This document shows, piece by piece, positions 39,415-52,173 of a stretch of DNA of 64,000 nt (position 1 is the stretch's first letter; each line of letters opens with the position of its first letter). The notes under the pieces were generated by a model. That model was not told the origin of the DNA and made no database searches. It saw only the letters and a program-made list of their open reading frames with translations. The position numbers and the translations under genes were made by a program. The DNA comes from Paracoccus everestensis (lineage in GTDB: Bacteria > Pseudomonadota > Alphaproteobacteria > Rhodobacterales > Rhodobacteraceae). The DNA lies in the NCBI RefSeq assembly GCF_021491915.1, contig NZ_CP090836.1, forward strand, positions 1,102,501 through 1,166,500, in the 5' to 3' direction.

Positions 39415-41436
39415 ATGGCCGACTTGCGCACGATCAAGATCGACGGGACCGAGATCGCGGTCGATCCCAACCTGACCCTGATCCAGGCCTGCGAACTGGC
39501 CGGGATCGAGATCCCGCGTTTCTGTTACCACGAACGGCTGTCCATCGCAGGAAACTGCCGGATGTGTCTGGTCGAGGTCGTGGGCGGGCCGCCCAAGCCC
39601 GCCGCATCCTGCGCCATGCAGGTCAAGGATCTGCGGCCCGGCCCCGATGGCGCGCCTTCGGAAATCCGAACCAACAGCCCGATGGTCAAGAAGGCCCGCG
39701 AGGGCGTCATGGAATTCCTGCTGATCAACCACCCGCTGGACTGCCCCATCTGCGACCAGGGCGGCGAATGCGATTTGCAAGACCAGGCAATGGCTTACGG
39801 CGTGGACTTCAGCCGCTATCGAGAGCCGAAGCGCGCCGCCGAGGAACTGAACCTGGGGCCGCTGGTCGAAACCCACATGACGCGCTGCATCAGTTGCACC
39901 CGCTGCGTGCGCTTCACGAGCGAGGTCGCGGGCATCAGCCAGATGGGCCAGACCGGCCGCGGCGAGGACAGCGAGATCACCAGCTATCTGAACGAGACGC
40001 TGGCCTCGAACCTGCAGGGCAACATCATCGATCTGTGCCCGGTGGGCGCGCTGGTCAGCCGGCCCTATGCCTTCAAGGCGCGCCCCTGGGAACTGCGCAA
40101 GACCGAGACCATCGACGTGATGGACGCGCTTGGCAGCAACATCCGCGTGGACGTGAAGGGGCGCGAAGTCATGCGCATCCTGCCGCGCAACCATGACGGC
40201 GTGAACGAGGAATGGATCAGCGACAAGACCCGCTTCGTATGGGACGGGCTGCGCCGCCAGCGGCTGGACAAGCCCTATATCCGCGAACACGGCAAGCTGC
40301 GCGTGGCGACATGGGCCGAGGCACTGGCCGCAACCGCCGCAGCCATGAAGGGCCGTAAGGTCGCCGGTCTGGTGGGCGATCTGGCCCCGGTCGAAGCTGC
40401 ATTCAGCCTCAAGCACCTGATCGAGGGACTGGGCGGCAACGTGGAATGCCGCACCGATGGCGCACGCCTGCCGGCGGGTAACCGCTCGGCCTATGTGGGC
40501 AATGCGACGATTGCCGATATCGACTCGGCCAAGCGGATTCTTCTGATCGGCACCAACCCGCGCGACGAGGCTCCGGTGTTGAACGCGCGCATCCGCAAGG
40601 CCTGGATACATGGCGCACAGGTGGCCGTGGTGGGCGAGGCGGCGGATCTGACCTATGATTATCACCACCATGGCGCCGACCGCGCGGCGCTGTCCGAACT
40701 GGTCAAAGGCGATTTCCAGTCGAGCCAAGGCACGCCCGGCATCGTGATCGTGGGCCAGGGCGCGCTTCGCGAGGCGGATGGCGAGGCGGTTCTGGCCAAT
40801 GCCATGCGCATCTGCGAACTGGACGACTGCAAGCTGCTGGTCCTGCACAGCGCGGCGTCCCGCGTTGGTGCGATGGATGTGGGCGCGGTAACCGAAGGCG
40901 GCATGAACGCTGCCATCGAGGGGGCCGAGGTGATCTTCAACCTTGGCGCGGACGAGGTGGACATCGCCCCGGGCGCCACGGTGATCTATCAGGGCAGCCA
41001 CGGCGACCGTGGTGCGCACCGGGCCGACATCATCCTGCCCGCCGCCTGCTATACCGAGGAAACGGCCCTGTTCGTGAATACCGAAGGGCGTCCGCAACTG
41101 GCCCTGCGCGCGAACTTCGCGCCGGGCGAGGCCAAGGAGAACTGGGCGATCCTGCGGGCGCTGTCCGCCGAACTGGGTGCGACGCTGCCTTGGGACAGCC
41201 TGGCGCAACTGCGCCGTGCCCTGGTCGGTGCCGTGCCGCATCTGGCGCAGATCGACCAGGTGCCCGAGAACGAATGGCAAGCCTTGCAGCGGCTGGACAT
41301 GGGCACCGCAAGCTTCCGCAACGGGATCAAGGATTTCTATCTGACGAATCCGATTGCGCGCTGTTCGCCCCTGATGGGGGAATTGTCGCGCATGGCAGCA
41401 GCGCGCGGCGCCGCCCCGGCCCTGGCGGCCGAGTGA
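39415..41436 (+). CDS. nuoG: NADH-quinone oxidoreductase subunit G
   Basis: 75-kDa subunit (Nqo3), 673 residues. The N-terminal 2Fe-2S ferredoxin domain has [21 protein letters not shown]. The His-Cys3 N5 cluster is in the [18 protein letters not shown] region. A 4Fe-4S set follows in [10 protein letters not shown] and the later [10 protein letters not shown]. The C-terminal molybdopterin-oxidoreductase-like domain lacks cofactor function, as is normal for NuoG. Confidence 0.97.
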   Translation: MADLRTIKIDGTEIAVDPNLTLIQACELAGIEIPRFCYHERLSIAGNCRMCLVEVVGGPPKPAASCAMQVKDLRPGPDGAPSEIRTNSPMVKKAREGVMEFLLINHPLDCPICDQGGECDLQDQAMAYGVDFSRYREPKRAAEELNLGPLVETHMTRCISCTRCVRFTSEVAGISQMGQTGRGEDSEITSYLNETLASNLQGNIIDLCPVGALVSRPYAFKARPWELRKTETIDVMDALGSNIRVDVKGREVMRILPRNHDGVNEEWISDKTRFVWDGLRRQRLDKPYIREHGKLRVATWAEALAATAAAMKGRKVAGLVGDLAPVEAAFSLKHLIEGLGGNVECRTDGARLPAGNRSAYVGNATIADIDSAKRILLIGTNPRDEAPVLNARIRKAWIHGAQVAVVGEAADLTYDYHHHGADRAALSELVKGDFQSSQGTPGIVIVGQGALREADGEAVLANAMRICELDDCKLLVLHSAASRVGAMDVGAVTEGGMNAAIEGAEVIFNLGADEVDIAPGATVIYQGSHGDRGAHRADIILPAACYTEETALFVNTEGRPQLALRANFAPGEAKENWAILRALSAELGATLPWDSLAQLRRALVGAVPHLAQIDQVPENEWQALQRLDMGTASFRNGIKDFYLTNPIARCSPLMGELSRMAAARGAAPALAAE

Positions 41437-41441
41437 CAGCC

Positions 41442-42209
41442 ATGCGGCAAGCCACCTGCCAGCCCCGGTTCATGATCGCAGCCCTTGCCGGTGCTGCGAT
41501 CCTGTCGGGCTGCGCGGGGGATGCAGACGAGGCCCGGCCCAAGCCCAAGCCCGAGACGATGACCGCCAGGGTCGCCACGCCCGGCGCCGCCGACGGCAAG
41601 GCCCCCCTGACGCTGGCCCGGATTTCGACCAAATCGGGCGAGATCCTGATCCTGGAACCCGATGGCAGCGTCACGACCATGGCGCTTGACAGTCCCGAAG
41701 GGCAGGACGCATTCGCCGTGTCCGAGGCCGATCTGATGGCGCTGAACGCCAACCTGGATCTGAACCTGGGCGGGATGGTCGCGGCCGATCTGCCGCCTCG
41801 CCAGACCGCGCAGGACAAGGCGCTCGAGGAATTTGCCGCCCGCACCCAGCCCGCGCTGCCTGCCTGGGCCGAGGGAACCGAGATCGTCCCGGAGGATTTT
41901 CTAGGCACCAGGGTGGCGTCGCTGGATCCCAAGGGATCGTCCGATCTGGTGGAAGTCACGGCGAAGTTGCGCGAAGGGGTAGACGCCGATATCGCCTTCT
42001 CGTATGCCACCTGCGCATTGGCCGGCTGGGCCATGCAGAATGGCGAGGCATATGGCCGCCATGTGCGCACGCTGCAAGACACACGCGACGGCAAGCTGAC
42101 GATCGGGGCCGCGTTCACGCTGTCGGATCAAAAGCCGATGGGCCTGCGGGTGATGGAAACGGAAGACACCTTGCGCGAATGCAAGGCACGCGGCATTCCC
42201 GCAGCGTGA
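41442..42209 (+). CDS. Putative lipoprotein in nuo operon, function unknown
   Basis: 255 residues. The N-terminus [17 protein letters not shown] is a lipoprotein signal with the lipobox LSGC, followed by a Lys/Pro linker. The rest has no motif I recognise; it is acidic, with a conserved-looking [15 protein letters not shown] segment. It lies between nuoG and nuoH, where the Paracoccus nqo locus also carries an unidentified reading frame. A second ATG at 41472 would start directly at the lipoprotein signal. Not known as a complex I subunit. Confidence 0.8.
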   Translation: MRQATCQPRFMIAALAGAAILSGCAGDADEARPKPKPETMTARVATPGAADGKAPLTLARISTKSGEILILEPDGSVTTMALDSPEGQDAFAVSEADLMALNANLDLNLGGMVAADLPPRQTAQDKALEEFAARTQPALPAWAEGTEIVPEDFLGTRVASLDPKGSSDLVEVTAKLREGVDADIAFSYATCALAGWAMQNGEAYGRHVRTLQDTRDGKLTIGAAFTLSDQKPMGLRVMETEDTLRECKARGIPAA

Positions 42210-42228
42210 AAAGGATAGGGACGGGCGC

Positions 42229-43260
42229 ATGGCCGAATTCTGGGCTTCCTCTCTGGGCATAACCGTTATCCTGCTGGCGCAGGGTCTGGCGGTCATTGCC
42301 TTTGTCATGCTGTCGCTGATCTTTCTGGTCTATGGCGACCGCAAGATCTGGGCAGCCGTGCAGATGCGGCGCGGGCCGAACGTGGTCGGTCCCTGGGGCC
42401 TGCTGCAGACCTTTGCCGACGCGCTGAAATACGTCCTGAAGGAAATCGTCATTCCTGCCGGGGCGGACAAGTTCGTCTTCTTCCTGGCGCCGTTCCTGTC
42501 CATGACCCTGGCCCTGCTGGCCTTCGTGGCGATCCCCTTCGCGCCTGGCTGGGTGATGGCCGACATCAACGTGGGCATCCTGTTCATCTTCGCCGTCTCC
42601 TCGCTCGAGGTGTATGGCGTGATCATGGGCGGCTGGGCCTCGAACTCGAAATACCCGTTCCTGTCGTCCCTGCGCGCGGCCGCGCAGATGATCAGCTATG
42701 AAGTCAGCCTGGGCCTGATCATCATCGGCGTCATCATCTCGACGGGGTCGATGAACATCAGCGCCATTGTCGAGGCGCAATCGGGCGCGGGCCTGCTGTC
42801 CTGGTACTGGCTGCCGCATTTCCCGATGCTGGTGCTGTTCTTCATCAGCGCCCTGGCCGAAACGAACCGTCCGCCCTTCGACCTGGCCGAGGCTGAATCC
42901 GAACTGGTCGCGGGTTTCATGGTCGAATATTCCTCCACGCCCTATCTGCTGTTCATGGCGGGCGAATACATCGCCATCTGGCTGATGTGCGCGCTGATCA
43001 GCCTGCTGTTCTTCGGCGGCTGGCTGTCGCCCATCCCTGGCATTCCCGACGGCGCGATCTGGATGTTCCTGAAGATGGTCTTCTGGTTCTGGATGTTCGC
43101 CATGGTGAAGGCCATTGTCCCGCGGTATCGCTATGACCAGTTGATGCGCATCGGCTGGAAGGTGTTCCTGCCGCTGTCGCTGGGTTGGGTCGTGCTGATC
43201 GCCTTCCTGGCGCGCTATGAAGTGTTCGGTTCGTTCTGGGCACGCTGGGCGGGGGCATAA
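42229..43260 (+). CDS. nuoH: NADH-quinone oxidoreductase subunit H
   Basis: ND1-type membrane subunit (Nqo8), 343 residues, about eight spans, joining the membrane arm to the quinone chamber. Family segments are [29 protein letters not shown], the [25 protein letters not shown] loop and [21 protein letters not shown]. Confidence 0.97.
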   Translation: MAEFWASSLGITVILLAQGLAVIAFVMLSLIFLVYGDRKIWAAVQMRRGPNVVGPWGLLQTFADALKYVLKEIVIPAGADKFVFFLAPFLSMTLALLAFVAIPFAPGWVMADINVGILFIFAVSSLEVYGVIMGGWASNSKYPFLSSLRAAAQMISYEVSLGLIIIGVIISTGSMNISAIVEAQSGAGLLSWYWLPHFPMLVLFFISALAETNRPPFDLAEAESELVAGFMVEYSSTPYLLFMAGEYIAIWLMCALISLLFFGGWLSPIPGIPDGAIWMFLKMVFWFWMFAMVKAIVPRYRYDQLMRIGWKVFLPLSLGWVVLIAFLARYEVFGSFWARWAGA

Positions 43261-43263
43261 GGC

Positions 43264-45317
<2,054 letters not shown>

Positions 45318-45323
45318 GCGATC

Positions 45324-47546
45324 ATGGTGCAATTCATCCTGTTCGCGCCCCTGGTCGCCGCCCTGATCGCAGGCTTTGGCTGGCGCATCATCGGCGAAAA
45401 GGCCGCGCAGCTGCTGACCACGGGCGTGCTGTTCGTCGCCGCGCTGTTTTCATGGATCGTGTTCCTGGGCTTCGACGGCCAGACGCAGCATATCCCCGTC
45501 ATGGACTGGATCGTGTCCGGCGATTTTAGCGCCGAATGGGCGATCCGCCTGGACCGGCTGACCGCGATCATGCTGATCGTGGTGACCACCGTCTCGGCGC
45601 TCGTCCATTTGTATTCGATGGGCTACATGGCCCATGACGACAACTGGACCCATGACGAACACTACAAGGCGCGGTTCTTCGCCTATCTGTCCTTCTTCAC
45701 CTTTGCCATGCTGATGCTGGTGACGGCGGACAACCTGTTGCAGATGTTCTTCGGCTGGGAGGGGGTCGGCGTCGCCTCGTATCTGCTGATCGGCTTCTAT
45801 TACCGCAAGCCGTCGGCCAATGCCGCCGCGATCAAGGCATTCGTCGTCAACCGGGTCGGTGACTTCGGCTTCCTGATGGGCATCTTCGGGCTGTGGTGGA
45901 TGACGGGGTCGATCCAGTTCGACGCGATCTTTGCCCAGGTGGCCGACCTGTCCCAGGCCCAGATCCGATTCCTGTGGACCGACTGGAACGCGGCGAACCT
46001 GCTGGCCTTCCTGTTGTTCGTCGGCGCCATGGGCAAGTCGGCGCAACTGTTCCTCCACACCTGGCTGCCTGACGCGATGGAAGGCCCGACCCCTGTGTCC
46101 GCGCTGATCCATGCCGCAACCATGGTGACGGCGGGCGTGTTCCTGGTCTGCCGGATGTCGCCACTGTTCGAATTCGCGCCCGAAACCAAGATGTTCGTGG
46201 TCATCATCGGCGCCTCGACCGCCTTCTTTGCGGCGACGGTGGGCCTGGTCCAGAACGACATCAAGCGCGTGATCGCCTATTCGACCTGTTCGCAGCTTGG
46301 CTATATGTTCGTGGCAGCGGGCGTCGGCGTTTATTCGGTGGCGATGTTCCACCTGTTCACGCACGCTTTCTTCAAGGCCATGCTGTTCCTGGGCGCGGGG
46401 TCGGTGATCCACGCGATGCACCACGAGCAGGATATGCGGAACTATGGCGGGCTGAGGAAAAAGGTCCCCCTGACCTTTGCCGCGATGCTGATCGGCACGC
46501 TGGCCATTACCGGCGTCGGCATTCCGCTGACCCATATCGGCTTCGCGGGCTTCCTGTCCAAGGACGCCGTGATCGAAAGCGCCTATGCGTCCGGCGTGGG
46601 TTATGCCTTCTGGCTGCTGGTGATTGCCGCGCTGATGACCAGCTTCTATTCCTGGCGGCTGATGTTCCTGACCTTCTGGGGCGCGCCGCGTCCGCAAAAG
46701 GTTTGGGACGCCGAAATCAAGACCGAGGAAGAAGTGCAGCCCATTCCGGGCCATGGCCACGGGCATGACGACCACGACCCCCTGCACGCCCATCACCACG
46801 CCCATGAAAGCCCGCCGGTCATGACCGTGCCGCTGGGCGTGCTGGCCCTGGGCGCGATCTTCGCGGGCATGATCTGGTATGGCGCGTTCTTCGGCGACAA
46901 CGTGCAGCGGTTCTTCGGCCTGCCCGAAGCGGTCCATGAGCAGGCCGAGGGCGGCCATGGCGAGGCGCTTGTCGGCGCCGTGGCTGAAGCGCCGCACGGA
47001 GAACCCGAGGGTGCCGCGACGCATGCCGCCGCCGGTGCTGCCAGCGATCCGTCCGAGGAAACGGCCGCCGACGGTCACGCCGCCCTTGCCGGCTACGAAC
47101 AGGGTGCGATCTTCATGCGGTCGGACAACCACGTCATGCACGACGCGCATTCGGTCCCGACCTGGGTCAAGCTGTCGCCCTTCGTGGCGATGCTGATCGG
47201 GCTGGCCCTGGCCTGGCTGATGTATATCCGCTATCCCGCCGCGCCTGCGAAACTGGCGGCGCAGCAACCGGCGCTGTATCGGTTCCTGCTGAACAAGTGG
47301 TATTTCGACGAGATTTATCACTTTGTGTTCGTCCGCCCGGCGCTGTGGATCGGCCGCACCTTGTGGACGCGCGGCGATACAGCCGTTATCGACGGCGCCA
47401 TCAACGGGATGGCCATGGGAATCATCCCGCGCCTGACCCGTTTTGCCGGGCGGGTGCAGTCCGGCTATCTGTTCCATTATGCCTTTGCGATGGTCCTGGG
47501 CATCGTGGGCTTGCTGATCTGGGTGATGATGCGGGGCGCCTACTGA
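45324..47546 (+). CDS. nuoL: NADH-quinone oxidoreductase subunit L with His-rich loop
   Basis: ND5-type antiporter-like proton-pumping subunit (Nqo12), 740 residues. Core segments are [19 protein letters not shown], the lysine-bearing [35 protein letters not shown] and the late [13 protein letters not shown] loop at residues 472-499 holds ten histidines ([21 protein letters not shown]), and a second Ala/Glu/Gly-rich insert runs at about 540-595. The C-terminal lateral helix and last span are present. The protein is longer than E. coli NuoL (613 residues) because of these loops. Confidence 0.96.
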   Translation: MVQFILFAPLVAALIAGFGWRIIGEKAAQLLTTGVLFVAALFSWIVFLGFDGQTQHIPVMDWIVSGDFSAEWAIRLDRLTAIMLIVVTTVSALVHLYSMGYMAHDDNWTHDEHYKARFFAYLSFFTFAMLMLVTADNLLQMFFGWEGVGVASYLLIGFYYRKPSANAAAIKAFVVNRVGDFGFLMGIFGLWWMTGSIQFDAIFAQVADLSQAQIRFLWTDWNAANLLAFLLFVGAMGKSAQLFLHTWLPDAMEGPTPVSALIHAATMVTAGVFLVCRMSPLFEFAPETKMFVVIIGASTAFFAATVGLVQNDIKRVIAYSTCSQLGYMFVAAGVGVYSVAMFHLFTHAFFKAMLFLGAGSVIHAMHHEQDMRNYGGLRKKVPLTFAAMLIGTLAITGVGIPLTHIGFAGFLSKDAVIESAYASGVGYAFWLLVIAALMTSFYSWRLMFLTFWGAPRPQKVWDAEIKTEEEVQPIPGHGHGHDDHDPLHAHHHAHESPPVMTVPLGVLALGAIFAGMIWYGAFFGDNVQRFFGLPEAVHEQAEGGHGEALVGAVAEAPHGEPEGAATHAAAGAASDPSEETAADGHAALAGYEQGAIFMRSDNHVMHDAHSVPTWVKLSPFVAMLIGLALAWLMYIRYPAAPAKLAAQQPALYRFLLNKWYFDEIYHFVFVRPALWIGRTLWTRGDTAVIDGAINGMAMGIIPRLTRFAGRVQSGYLFHYAFAMVLGIVGLLIWVMMRGAY

Positions 47547-47547
47547 C

Positions 47548-49116
47548 ATGACGAACCTTCTTTCGATCATCACCTTCCTGCCCATCGTGGCGGCAGGGAT
47601 CCTGGCCCTGTTCCTGCGCGGCGACGACGAAGCCGCGCAGCGCAACGCCAAGTGGCTGGCGCTGATCGCCACCTCGGCGACCTTCCTGATTTCGTTGTTC
47701 GTGCTGTCGGGGTTTGATCCGTCGGACACCGGCTTCCAGTTCGTCGAGGATCACCCCTGGATCATGGGCCTGCGCTACCGGATGGGCGTGGACGGCATCT
47801 CGGTCCTGTTCGTGATGCTGACGACCTTCCTGATGCCGCTGACGATCCTGTCCACCTGGGATGTTAAGATCCGGGTCAAGGAATACATGATCGCCTTCTT
47901 GGTGCTGGAAGGGCTGATGATCGGCGTGTTTACCGCGCTTGACCTGATCCTGTTCTATCTGTTCTTCGAGGCCGGCCTGATCCCGATGTTCCTGATCATC
48001 GGCATCTGGGGCGGCGCGAACCGCATCTATGCGACGTTCAAGTTCTTCCTTTATACGTTCCTGGGATCCGTGCTGATGCTGGTCGCGATGATCGCGATGG
48101 CGCGCATGGCGGGCACCACGGACATTGCGGAACTGCTGGCCTTCGACTTCTCGTCGGAAACCATGCAGGTGCTGGGCATCACCGTGGTGGGCGGGGTGCA
48201 GACGCTGTTGTTTCTGGCATTCTTTGCCAGCTTCGCGGTGAAAATGCCGATGTGGCCGGTCCATACCTGGCTGCCAGATGCGCACGTCCAGGCGCCGACC
48301 GCCGGGTCGGTGGTGCTGGCCGCCGTGCTGCTGAAGATGGGCGGATACGGCTTCCTGCGCTTCAGCCTGCCGATGTTCCCGGTCGCCAGCGACCTGTTGC
48401 AGCCGTTGGTTTTCTGGATGTCGGCGATCGCCATCGTCTATACCTCGCTTGTGGCCTTGGCGCAGACAGACATGAAGAAGCTGATCGCCTATTCGTCGGT
48501 GGCGCATATGGGCTATGTCACGATGGGGGTCTTTGCGGCGAACCAGCAGGGCTTGGACGGGGCGATCTTCCAGATGCTGTCGCACGGCTTCATCTCGGGC
48601 GCGCTGTTCCTGTGCGTCGGCGTCATCTATGACCGTATGCACACGCGCGACATCGACGCCTATGGCGGGCTGGTCAACCGGATGCCGGTCTATGCCCTGG
48701 TGTTCCTGTTCTTCACGATGGCGAATGTCGGCTTGCCGGGAACCTCGGGCTTTGTGGGGGAATTCCTGACCCTGATAGGCACCTTCAAGGCAAATACCTG
48801 GGTGGCCTTCGTGGCCGCGACAGGGGTGATCCTGTCGGCAGGCTATGCGCTGTGGCTGTATCGCCGGGTAACGCTGGGTTCGCTGATCAAGGAAAGCCTG
48901 CGCACCATCACCGACATGACCCCGCGCGAGAAATGGATCTTCGCGCCCTTGGTCGCCATGACCCTGCTGCTGGGCGTTTACCCGCGCCTTGTCACCGACA
49001 TCACCGGCCCTGCCGTTCAGGCGCTGCTGGTCAACTATCACGAGGCCCTGCCGCACGAGGCGCGCGACGGGCTGGCCGTGACCGCCCAGGCGGACACGGC
49101 TGACGCCAGCCATTGA
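47548..49116 (+). CDS. nuoM: NADH-quinone oxidoreductase subunit M
   Basis: ND4-type proton-pumping subunit (Nqo13), 522 residues. Core motifs are [21 protein letters not shown] with its conserved Glu, [45 protein letters not shown], and [13 protein letters not shown]. It begins one base after the nuoL stop. Confidence 0.97.
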   Translation: MTNLLSIITFLPIVAAGILALFLRGDDEAAQRNAKWLALIATSATFLISLFVLSGFDPSDTGFQFVEDHPWIMGLRYRMGVDGISVLFVMLTTFLMPLTILSTWDVKIRVKEYMIAFLVLEGLMIGVFTALDLILFYLFFEAGLIPMFLIIGIWGGANRIYATFKFFLYTFLGSVLMLVAMIAMARMAGTTDIAELLAFDFSSETMQVLGITVVGGVQTLLFLAFFASFAVKMPMWPVHTWLPDAHVQAPTAGSVVLAAVLLKMGGYGFLRFSLPMFPVASDLLQPLVFWMSAIAIVYTSLVALAQTDMKKLIAYSSVAHMGYVTMGVFAANQQGLDGAIFQMLSHGFISGALFLCVGVIYDRMHTRDIDAYGGLVNRMPVYALVFLFFTMANVGLPGTSGFVGEFLTLIGTFKANTWVAFVAATGVILSAGYALWLYRRVTLGSLIKESLRTITDMTPREKWIFAPLVAMTLLLGVYPRLVTDITGPAVQALLVNYHEALPHEARDGLAVTAQADTADASH

Positions 49117-49126
49117 GGTAAGCACG

Positions 49127-50626
49127 ATGACCGCGCTCGATTTCTCGACCATCCTGCCGGAGCTTGTGCTGGCGATCTTTGCCCTGGGCGCGCTGATGGC
49201 GGGGGCGTATTTTGGCAAGGATGCCCTTGCCCGTCCGATCCTGTGGGCCACGGTCGCCGCCCTGCTGCTGGTCGGGCTGTATGTCGGCTTTGCCGACCGG
49301 CCATCCCAACTGGCATTCTTCGGGATGTTCGCCGACGATGCCTTTGCCCGATTTGCCAAGGTCACGATCCTGATTTCCGCGGCCGCCGTCCTGGCGATGA
49401 GCGCGGAATACATGGTCCGCAACCAGCTGATGCGGTTCGAATTCCCGATCCTGATCGCCCTGGCCTCCATCGGGATGATGTTGATGGTTTCGGCCAGCGA
49501 CCTTCTGATGCTGTACATGGGCCTGGAATTGCAGTCCCTTGCCCTTTACGTCGCCGCCGCCATGCGCCGCGACAGCGTGAAATCGTCCGAGGCCGGGTTG
49601 AAGTATTTCGTCCTCGGCTCGCTGTCCTCGGGGATGCTGCTTTACGGCGCATCGCTGGTTTATGGTTTTTCCGGTACGACCAGCTTTGCGGGGATCGTGC
49701 AGACGGTGGTGGGCGGGCAATTGTCCATCGGCCTGCTGTTCGGTCTTGTGTTCCTGCTGGTCGGGTTGGCCTTCAAGGTCTCGGCCGTGCCCTTCCATAT
49801 GTGGACGCCGGACGTTTACGAAGGCGCGCCCACGCCTGTGACGGCCTTTTTCGCCACCGCGCCCAAGGTGGCCGCCATGGCGATGATCGCGCGGCTGATG
49901 TTCGATGCCTTCGGCAACGTGCCGGGCGACTGGGGCCAGATCATTGCGGCGCTTGCGGTCATGTCGATGTTTCTGGGATCCATCGCCGGGATCGGTCAGC
50001 GCAACATCAAGCGGCTGATGGCCTATTCCTCCATCGCGCATATGGGCTTTGCCCTTGTGGGCTTGGCCGCCGGGACCGCCTATGGCGTTCAGACGATGCT
50101 GATTTACATGGCGATCTATGTCGTGATGAACGTGGGTAGCTTTGCCTTTATCCTGTCGATGGAACGCGACGGCCGCCCGATCACCGACCTGCAAAGCCTG
50201 AACCGCTTTGCCCAGGCCGAGCCGGTAAAGGCCTTTGCCGTCCTGTTTCTGATGTTCAGCCTGGCCGGCGTGCCGCCCTTCCTGGGGTTCTTTGCCAAAT
50301 ACGGCGTGCTGGGCGCGGCGGTGCAGGCGGACATGGCCTGGCTGGCGATCTTGGGGGTTATCGCATCCGTCATCGGCGCCTTCTATTACCTGCGCATCGT
50401 TTACTATATGTTCTTCGGCGCCGAAACCGAGGGCGTGGAAAGCCGCATGGGCGGGGTGCAGTATCTGGCCTTGGTGGTTCCGGCGGCAATGCTGCTGATC
50501 GGGGCGGTGTCGATGTGGGGCGTGGACACTGCCGCCGCGCGCGCGGCGGAATCGCTGGTCGGCACGCCGCTGATCGATGCGGGCCTTCTTTCCGATACCA
50601 GTGCCGTGGCCCCGGCCGTTGAGTAA
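49127..50626 (+). CDS. nuoN: NADH-quinone oxidoreductase subunit N
   Basis: ND2-type proton-pumping subunit (Nqo14), 499 residues. Core motifs are [57 protein letters not shown] and [15 protein letters not shown]. Last core subunit of the operon; the stop abuts birA. Confidence 0.97.
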   Translation: MTALDFSTILPELVLAIFALGALMAGAYFGKDALARPILWATVAALLLVGLYVGFADRPSQLAFFGMFADDAFARFAKVTILISAAAVLAMSAEYMVRNQLMRFEFPILIALASIGMMLMVSASDLLMLYMGLELQSLALYVAAAMRRDSVKSSEAGLKYFVLGSLSSGMLLYGASLVYGFSGTTSFAGIVQTVVGGQLSIGLLFGLVFLLVGLAFKVSAVPFHMWTPDVYEGAPTPVTAFFATAPKVAAMAMIARLMFDAFGNVPGDWGQIIAALAVMSMFLGSIAGIGQRNIKRLMAYSSIAHMGFALVGLAAGTAYGVQTMLIYMAIYVVMNVGSFAFILSMERDGRPITDLQSLNRFAQAEPVKAFAVLFLMFSLAGVPPFLGFFAKYGVLGAAVQADMAWLAILGVIASVIGAFYYLRIVYYMFFGAETEGVESRMGGVQYLALVVPAAMLLIGAVSMWGVDTAAARAAESLVGTPLIDAGLLSDTSAVAPAVE

Positions 50627-50627
50627 C

Positions 50628-51392
50628 ATGGCCGCAGTCCGCTGGCCCCCTGGCGTGGCGCGCCATGTCCTGGACCGCGTGGACAGCACCAATGCCGAGG
50701 CCATGCGCATGGCCCCCGGCCTGACCGGCCCAACCTGGGTCATGGCGCGCCAGCAAACGGCGGGACGCGGACGCCGGGGCAGGGCCTGGACGGATCCTCC
50801 GGGCAACTTCGCGGCGTCGCTGGTTATGCGGCCCCAGGGCGGTCCGGCAGATGCGGCGCGCCTGTCCTTTGTCGCGGCATTGGCCGTCCATGACGCCCTG
50901 CGCCAGCTTTGCGGCCCGCACCTGAACCTGTCGCTGAAATGGCCCAACGACGTGCTGCTGAACGGCGGCAAGCTGTCGGGCATCCTGCTGGAAAGCGTCG
51001 GATCGGGCGGAGCTATCCACGCCCTTGTGATCGGCATTGGCGTGAACCTGGCGGCGGCGCCCGACATGGACCAGGTGGAACCCGGTGCCACTCGTCCTGT
51101 CAGTGTGCAAGGCGAAACTGGACTGACTGTCCTGCCCGACGATTTCCTGACCGCCCTTGCATTGGCCTTTGAGGACTGGCACCGGCAGATGCGCGATTAC
51201 GGCTTTGCCCCCATCCGCAGCGCCTGGATGGCCCGTGCCGCGAAGATGGGCGAGACGATCACCGCCCGCACCGGCACGACCGAGGCCATCGGCCGCTTTG
51301 ACGGCATCGACGAGACCGGCGCCTTGATCCTGACCGGATCGCACGGGCGGCAGGCAATCCCTGCCGCCGACATCTATTTCACAGGGGCCTGA
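50628..51392 (+). CDS. birA: Biotin-[acetyl-CoA-carboxylase] ligase
   Basis: Attaches biotin to the carboxylase carrier protein. The 254-residue form lacks the DNA-binding domain of E. coli BirA, so it is an enzyme only. Motifs are TNAEAMR, the ATP/biotin loop ARQQTAGRGRRGRAW, LKWPNDVLLNGGKLSGILLE and GIGVNLA. The start at 50628 lies 1 base after the nuoN stop. The location after nuoN is common in Rhodobacterales. Confidence 0.95.
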   Translation: MAAVRWPPGVARHVLDRVDSTNAEAMRMAPGLTGPTWVMARQQTAGRGRRGRAWTDPPGNFAASLVMRPQGGPADAARLSFVAALAVHDALRQLCGPHLNLSLKWPNDVLLNGGKLSGILLESVGSGGAIHALVIGIGVNLAAAPDMDQVEPGATRPVSVQGETGLTVLPDDFLTALALAFEDWHRQMRDYGFAPIRSAWMARAAKMGETITARTGTTEAIGRFDGIDETGALILTGSHGRQAIPAADIYFTGA

Positions 51393-51393
51393 C

Positions 51394-52173
51394 GTGCTTC
51401 TGTGCATTGATACCGGAAACACGAACACGGTCTTTTCGATCTGGGATGGCACGAGATTTCTGGCCCATTGGCGCATCGCCACCGACCATCGGCGCACGGC
51501 TGACGAATATTTCGTGTGGCTGTCCACCTTGATCGCGGGGCAGAAGTTCGTCCTGGACATCGACGCCTGCATCATCAGCTCGACCGCGCCGCGCGTGGTG
51601 TTCAACCTGCGTGTGCTGTGCAACCGGTATTTCGATACGCGTCCGCTGGTGGTGGGCAAGCCCGATTGCCTGCTGCCCATGGTCCCGCGCGTGGACAGCG
51701 GCACCGTGGTCGGCCCGGACCGGCTGGTCAACACGGTTGCCGCCTTTGACCAGCACGGACCCGATCTGATCGTGGTGGATTTCGGCACGGCCACGACCTT
51801 CGACGTGGTGGATGTGGACGGCGCCTATATCGGCGGGGTGATCGCGCCGGGGGTGAACCTGTCGCTGGAAGCCCTGCACATGGGCGCGGCCAGCCTGCCT
51901 CATGTCGATGTGACCATGCCCGCCCGCGTGATCGGCACCAATACGGTCGCCTGCATCCAGTCGGGGATCTTCTGGGGCTATATCGGGTTGGTTGACGGGG
52001 TCGTGCGCCAGATCCGGGCGGAACGCGATCGCCCGATGAAGGTCATTGCCACCGGGGGCCTTGCGCCGCTGTTCGATCAGGGATTTGACCTGTTCGACGC
52101 TATCGAAGACGATCTGACGATGCACGGGCTGCGGCTCATTCACGATTACAACAAGGAGATGGGCAATGGCTGA
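51394..52173 (+). CDS. coaX: Type III pantothenate kinase
   Basis: First step of coenzyme A synthesis. 259 residues with the ASKHA-fold signatures of CoaX: LLCIDTGNTNTVFSIWDG (phosphate 1), DLIVVDFGTATTFDVVDVDGAYIGGVIAPGVNLS (phosphate 2 and substrate loop) and IATGGLAP. It starts with GTG one base after the birA stop and overlaps the next gene by 8 bases. Confidence 0.95.
   Translation: MLLCIDTGNTNTVFSIWDGTRFLAHWRIATDHRRTADEYFVWLSTLIAGQKFVLDIDACIISSTAPRVVFNLRVLCNRYFDTRPLVVGKPDCLLPMVPRVDSGTVVGPDRLVNTVAAFDQHGPDLIVVDFGTATTFDVVDVDGAYIGGVIAPGVNLSLEALHMGAASLPHVDVTMPARVIGTNTVACIQSGIFWGYIGLVDGVVRQIRAERDRPMKVIATGGLAPLFDQGFDLFDAIEDDLTMHGLRLIHDYNKEMGNG

Noticed and set aside
45450..49518. Long minus-strand frames opposite nuoL and nuoM
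   Set aside because: Shadow frames of membrane-protein genes; composition is His/Arg/Asp-rich nonsense and the plus-strand subunits are certain.
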